Assembly (NCBI RefSeq): GCF_026210795.1
Contig: NC_089439.1
Location: 4,340,001 to 4,404,000 of the forward strand
DNA length: 64,000 nucleotides
Direction: 5' to 3'
Source: Rhizophagus irregularis
Taxonomy: Eukaryota > Glomeromycota > Glomeromycetes > Glomerales > Glomeraceae
Part shown: positions 61,395-64,000 of the stretch, piece by piece
Position numbering within the stretch: position 1 is the stretch's first letter
Layout: each line of letters opens with the position of its first letter
Position numbers and translations under genes: made by a program
Notes under the pieces: model-generated
Seen by the model: the letters and a program-made list of their open reading frames with translations, nothing else
What the model was told of the DNA's origin: nothing
Database searches by the model: none

Positions 61395-62120
61395 TTAGGT
61401 ATGTGAAGTATATATAATATAGCCAATATGATATAAAATAAATTAATTTACAAATTATTTACATGAGATTAATTTTATTCATTTAATATTTAGATATTAA
61501 AACAAATGAAAATTAAACTAATTATTTGAGTTTTAAAAAGATATTAGTTTTTTTTTTTGTAATATTTGATGTCATGCATTTAAAATTGTTCTTTATTTTA
61601 TTCTTTTTAGATTTATTTAAATACTAAGGCTAGAGTAGCAAAATATTTTACAAGATTCTTAGTTTGTAATTTGAATAATTCCTTTTTTTTATATATATTT
61701 CATCCAAATATTAAATATATGTATTCTCTTTTTAGAATTATTTAAAACATTAGGATTAGAGTAGTAAATATTTTACAAATTTCTTAGTTTGTAATTTAAA
61801 TAAATCTTTTTTTTATACCTTTTCATTTATTTAAATATAATATAAAGCATATAAAATTATTTTCATTGTGTAAAATTAAATAAATATATTCATTTCAAGA
61901 GCTAATAATACCAATAATAAATTCACATATAATAATATAAACAGATGTTTGATTCATATGAGTTGATTTTTATAATAAAAATTATCTTCTACATAGAATT
62001 TTTTAACTTTACTAAAAAAACCATATAGAATGTTTAATGTCTCTAAAATTCAAGAGTTTTATGAATACAAATTACATTACTATAATATAATAATTATTAT
62101 GTTCAATAATACAACATTAT
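61395..62120. repeat. 3' flank of kinase 2, duplicate of 2593-3330
   Basis: Same two-unit tandem sequence (GAGTAGCAAAATATTTTACA, CTTAGTTTGTAATTT) as downstream of kinase 1. It shows the duplicated segment spans array, gene and ~0.7 kb of 3' DNA in direct orientation. Confidence 0.6.
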
Positions 62121-62325
62121 TTCTGTAAAAAAGTTGATCCGTTTTTTATATTCCATCTTTTTTCCGTAAAAGACTCATATTTCCTGAATTAATAACCTTA
62201 TATCATGGAATTTATCTACATTTTTTGTGAGTAGATCCGTAAGAGGCTCATTTTTATGGAGTTTTTACAGAAATAATGGATAAAATCTTTTATAGGGACG
62301 ACGAACACAAATAATAATTTATTTG

Positions 62326-62582
62326 CCCTATAAAAAAAAAATTCTTTAAAATGTACTTAAAATATACTTATGTATTTTTTAAAATATACTTAAAATATAC
62401 TTATATATTTTAAAATATACCTAAAATATACTTAACATTTTAAAATATACTTAAAATATACTTAAAATTGCAATTTTAAGTATATTATAAGTACATTTAA
62501 AAATTTTAAGTACATTTTAGATATATTTTAAAATATTTAAGTACATTTTAAGTATATTTTAAAGAAATTTTTTTTCATAGGG
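62326..62582. mobile_element. 257-bp palindromic MITE with AAAATATACTT repeats
   Basis: CCCTATAAAAAAAAAATTCT at 62326 faces the complement of AGAAATTTTTTTTCATAGGG ending 62582. The arms are filled with tandem TTAAAATATAC words and their complements, so nearly the whole element can fold on itself. It shares the CCCTAT ends with 4367-4515 and 49201. Confidence 0.8.
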
Positions 62583-62744
62583 ATTGTACTACAATGATTA
62601 TAATCTAGTCCTATACTGTTTTATTTATCCAATTATACCATTAAAAATAATAAGAATAAATGAATTATTGCAGAAAGACATTTGATATTAAACGAAATAT
62701 TTCATAAATTGCTTGTTTTTATATAAATATATACCGTATAACGG

Positions 62745-62957
62745 GGGCCATAGTACCCCGGGTATGATACAGATTTCAGAGGTTTTGACCTTATACCCGT
62801 GAGTTTTTATTATTAGTAGATATGTATAAAACTTATATAATATTTGGGTATTTATCATGCGTAATACCTAGGTATTTATTAATTATTTTAAATAATAAAA
62901 TCGGTAGAAAATGGGAGTTCTATTTTGTAGGGTACTGTGCATGGGGTACTGTGGCCC
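62745..62957. mobile_element. Small MITE with GGGCCATAGTACCCC ends
   Basis: GGGCCATAGTACCCC (62745-62759) and GGGGTACTGTGGCCC (62943-62957) are inverted with one mismatch. Interior AT-rich, no coding. Target duplication not resolved. Confidence 0.65.
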
Positions 62958-64000
62958 GCAAAATCTGGTAATTAAGGAAGCATTAAGGTTAGAATGCCTT
63001 CACTATCACCACCTCATACATAATACGGTCAACTCTCTTTAAGTGCACCTCCATTGGAACCATAGTGAAACTTTGAAAAAATGTGCATTTAGAAATGGTT
63101 TGCATTTAGAGAAAGGAATTGTTCAAGGCCATCCCATTAAAAAGAGAAAAGATGAAACATTAATAAAACATTTAGTTAAGTGAATAATTAAAAAGAAAAA
63201 AGACAAACTGTTAGTAAAGTTCGTTGAAATAAAATAAATAAAAATTTTTAAATTTGAAAAACTTAACAAAATTTCGCGTTCAAGAAGACTGAAAAAACGG
63301 CCTAAAAAGTTTCGTTTAGGAATTTTTTTTCAACAGAAAGTACGAAGTGGGAAAGGGGAAAGAAAGACGAAGAAAAGGGAATGGTAGGGAAAGGACAAAG
63401 GAAGGGGAAAGAGGACGAAGGGAAGGAAAAGAAAAATGAAGAAGAGTTTAATAAAAAAGTAAAAAGTGTTTTAGGAACCTAATTGCTGATCATTATCGTT
63501 ACTAATTGAGTCGATAGAGAAGGTTACACCTTATTGAAATATATTGTTAATAAAAATATTTTAAATAATCGGAATATAATCAATTTGAATACAAAATCGG
63601 ATTATCTTCAAAATTTTTTCAGAGTATTTCCCAAAAAACTTTTGAAATATAATCGGAATGTTATCAGTATAATCGGAGTATTTTCATAAATTCAGGAAAA
63701 AATTGGTGTGTATCCGACAAAAATTTTTTATAGGATCTTTACGATATTAAAATGATATCAAAATGATGTCCTAAAAAAATGATATTATTAACGATATTAT
63801 TTGATATCTTTACCGATATTATACTAGGAAACGGGAACCGTTGTAAGTCCGGAACGAAAAACTAAAATTTGCCGATTTCATTGGGTGACGATCACGTGGC
63901 GGACAGAGAAACTCACGTGATCGATTTTTTTTTCATTCGCTTCGCTCCGGACAATTAATTATATTAATTATAATATCGTAATAAATATCAAATGATCAAT
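62958..64000. other. Intergenic region to the window end
   Basis: No gene seen. 63339-63455 is a polypurine tract (GGGAAAGGGGAAAG-like). 63550-63680 repeats ATAATCGGAAT-like words. GATCACGTG and CACGTGATC near 63890 and 63915 form a short inverted pair. Confidence 0.5.

Overview
The window is very AT-rich eukaryotic DNA with short GT-AG introns (mostly 60-105 nt), CTAAC-like branch sites, many decayed genes and many small inverted-repeat transposons. The gene families present are tyrosine-kinase-like (TKL) protein kinases with HCDFHDGN/HKDFHSGN catalytic loops, an MATA-type HMG box protein, a kelch membrane protein, an F-box/AMN1-type LRR protein, a SAM domain remnant, a Crinkler-kinase remnant and a fungal P450. 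Together they point to an arbuscular mycorrhizal fungus of the Rhizophagus type. This assignment is by recognition, not by a search. I recognised no tRNA, rRNA or CRISPR array.

The most unusual feature is a pair of codon-sized exon arrays upstream of two paralogous kinases. Upstream of the kinase exon at 1388 there are 12 consecutive units, and upstream of the kinase exon at 60193 there are 34. Each unit is a complete short intron (GTAAGT...CTAAC...TAG) followed by exactly 3 nt and then the next donor. Both arrays end with a 1-nt exon (A). The last 12 triplets are identical and in the same order in both genes. Read in the only phase that joins to the kinase, they stay open and end FEFGKSGN, next to the conserved SGN..ID.FI segment. 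A third kinase (7331-9213, minus) encodes the equivalent region in one ordinary exon. The 34-unit array has also absorbed a 605-bp TA-flanked transposon and a second insert, both inside micro-introns.

Layout: 1-3330, kinase 1 and its array. 3780-4835, remnants of a tyrosine recombinase and of a kelch gene, a MITE and a perfect 50-bp hairpin. 7331-9213, kinase 3. 10196-10565, a retroposon with a 15-bp target duplication. 13450-17600, a Mutator-like transposon with a 14-exon transposase. 17981-19682, a kelch protein gene running into a LINE fragment, then a hAT-type MITE. 20178-24860, a composite repeat, partly re-duplicated at 36108-39953 and 48552-49200. 26411-27671, a fold-back element built of ~181-bp palindromic units. 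29937-31468, frameshifted LRR and SAM genes. 33349-33878, a small intact three-exon gene, probably mitochondrial. 42291-42725, an HMG-box gene. 44903-47518, Crinkler-kinase and coiled-coil pseudogenes. 49201-52605, low-complexity and MITE DNA. 53349-55048, a P450. 55921-62120, kinase 2 with its array. 62326-64000, MITEs and simple sequence.

Most protein genes here carry at least one frameshift or stop. I cannot tell pseudogenes from assembly errors in homopolymers. Kinase 3, kinases 1 and 2 from the kinase exon onward, the HMG gene and the small 33349 gene read cleanly.
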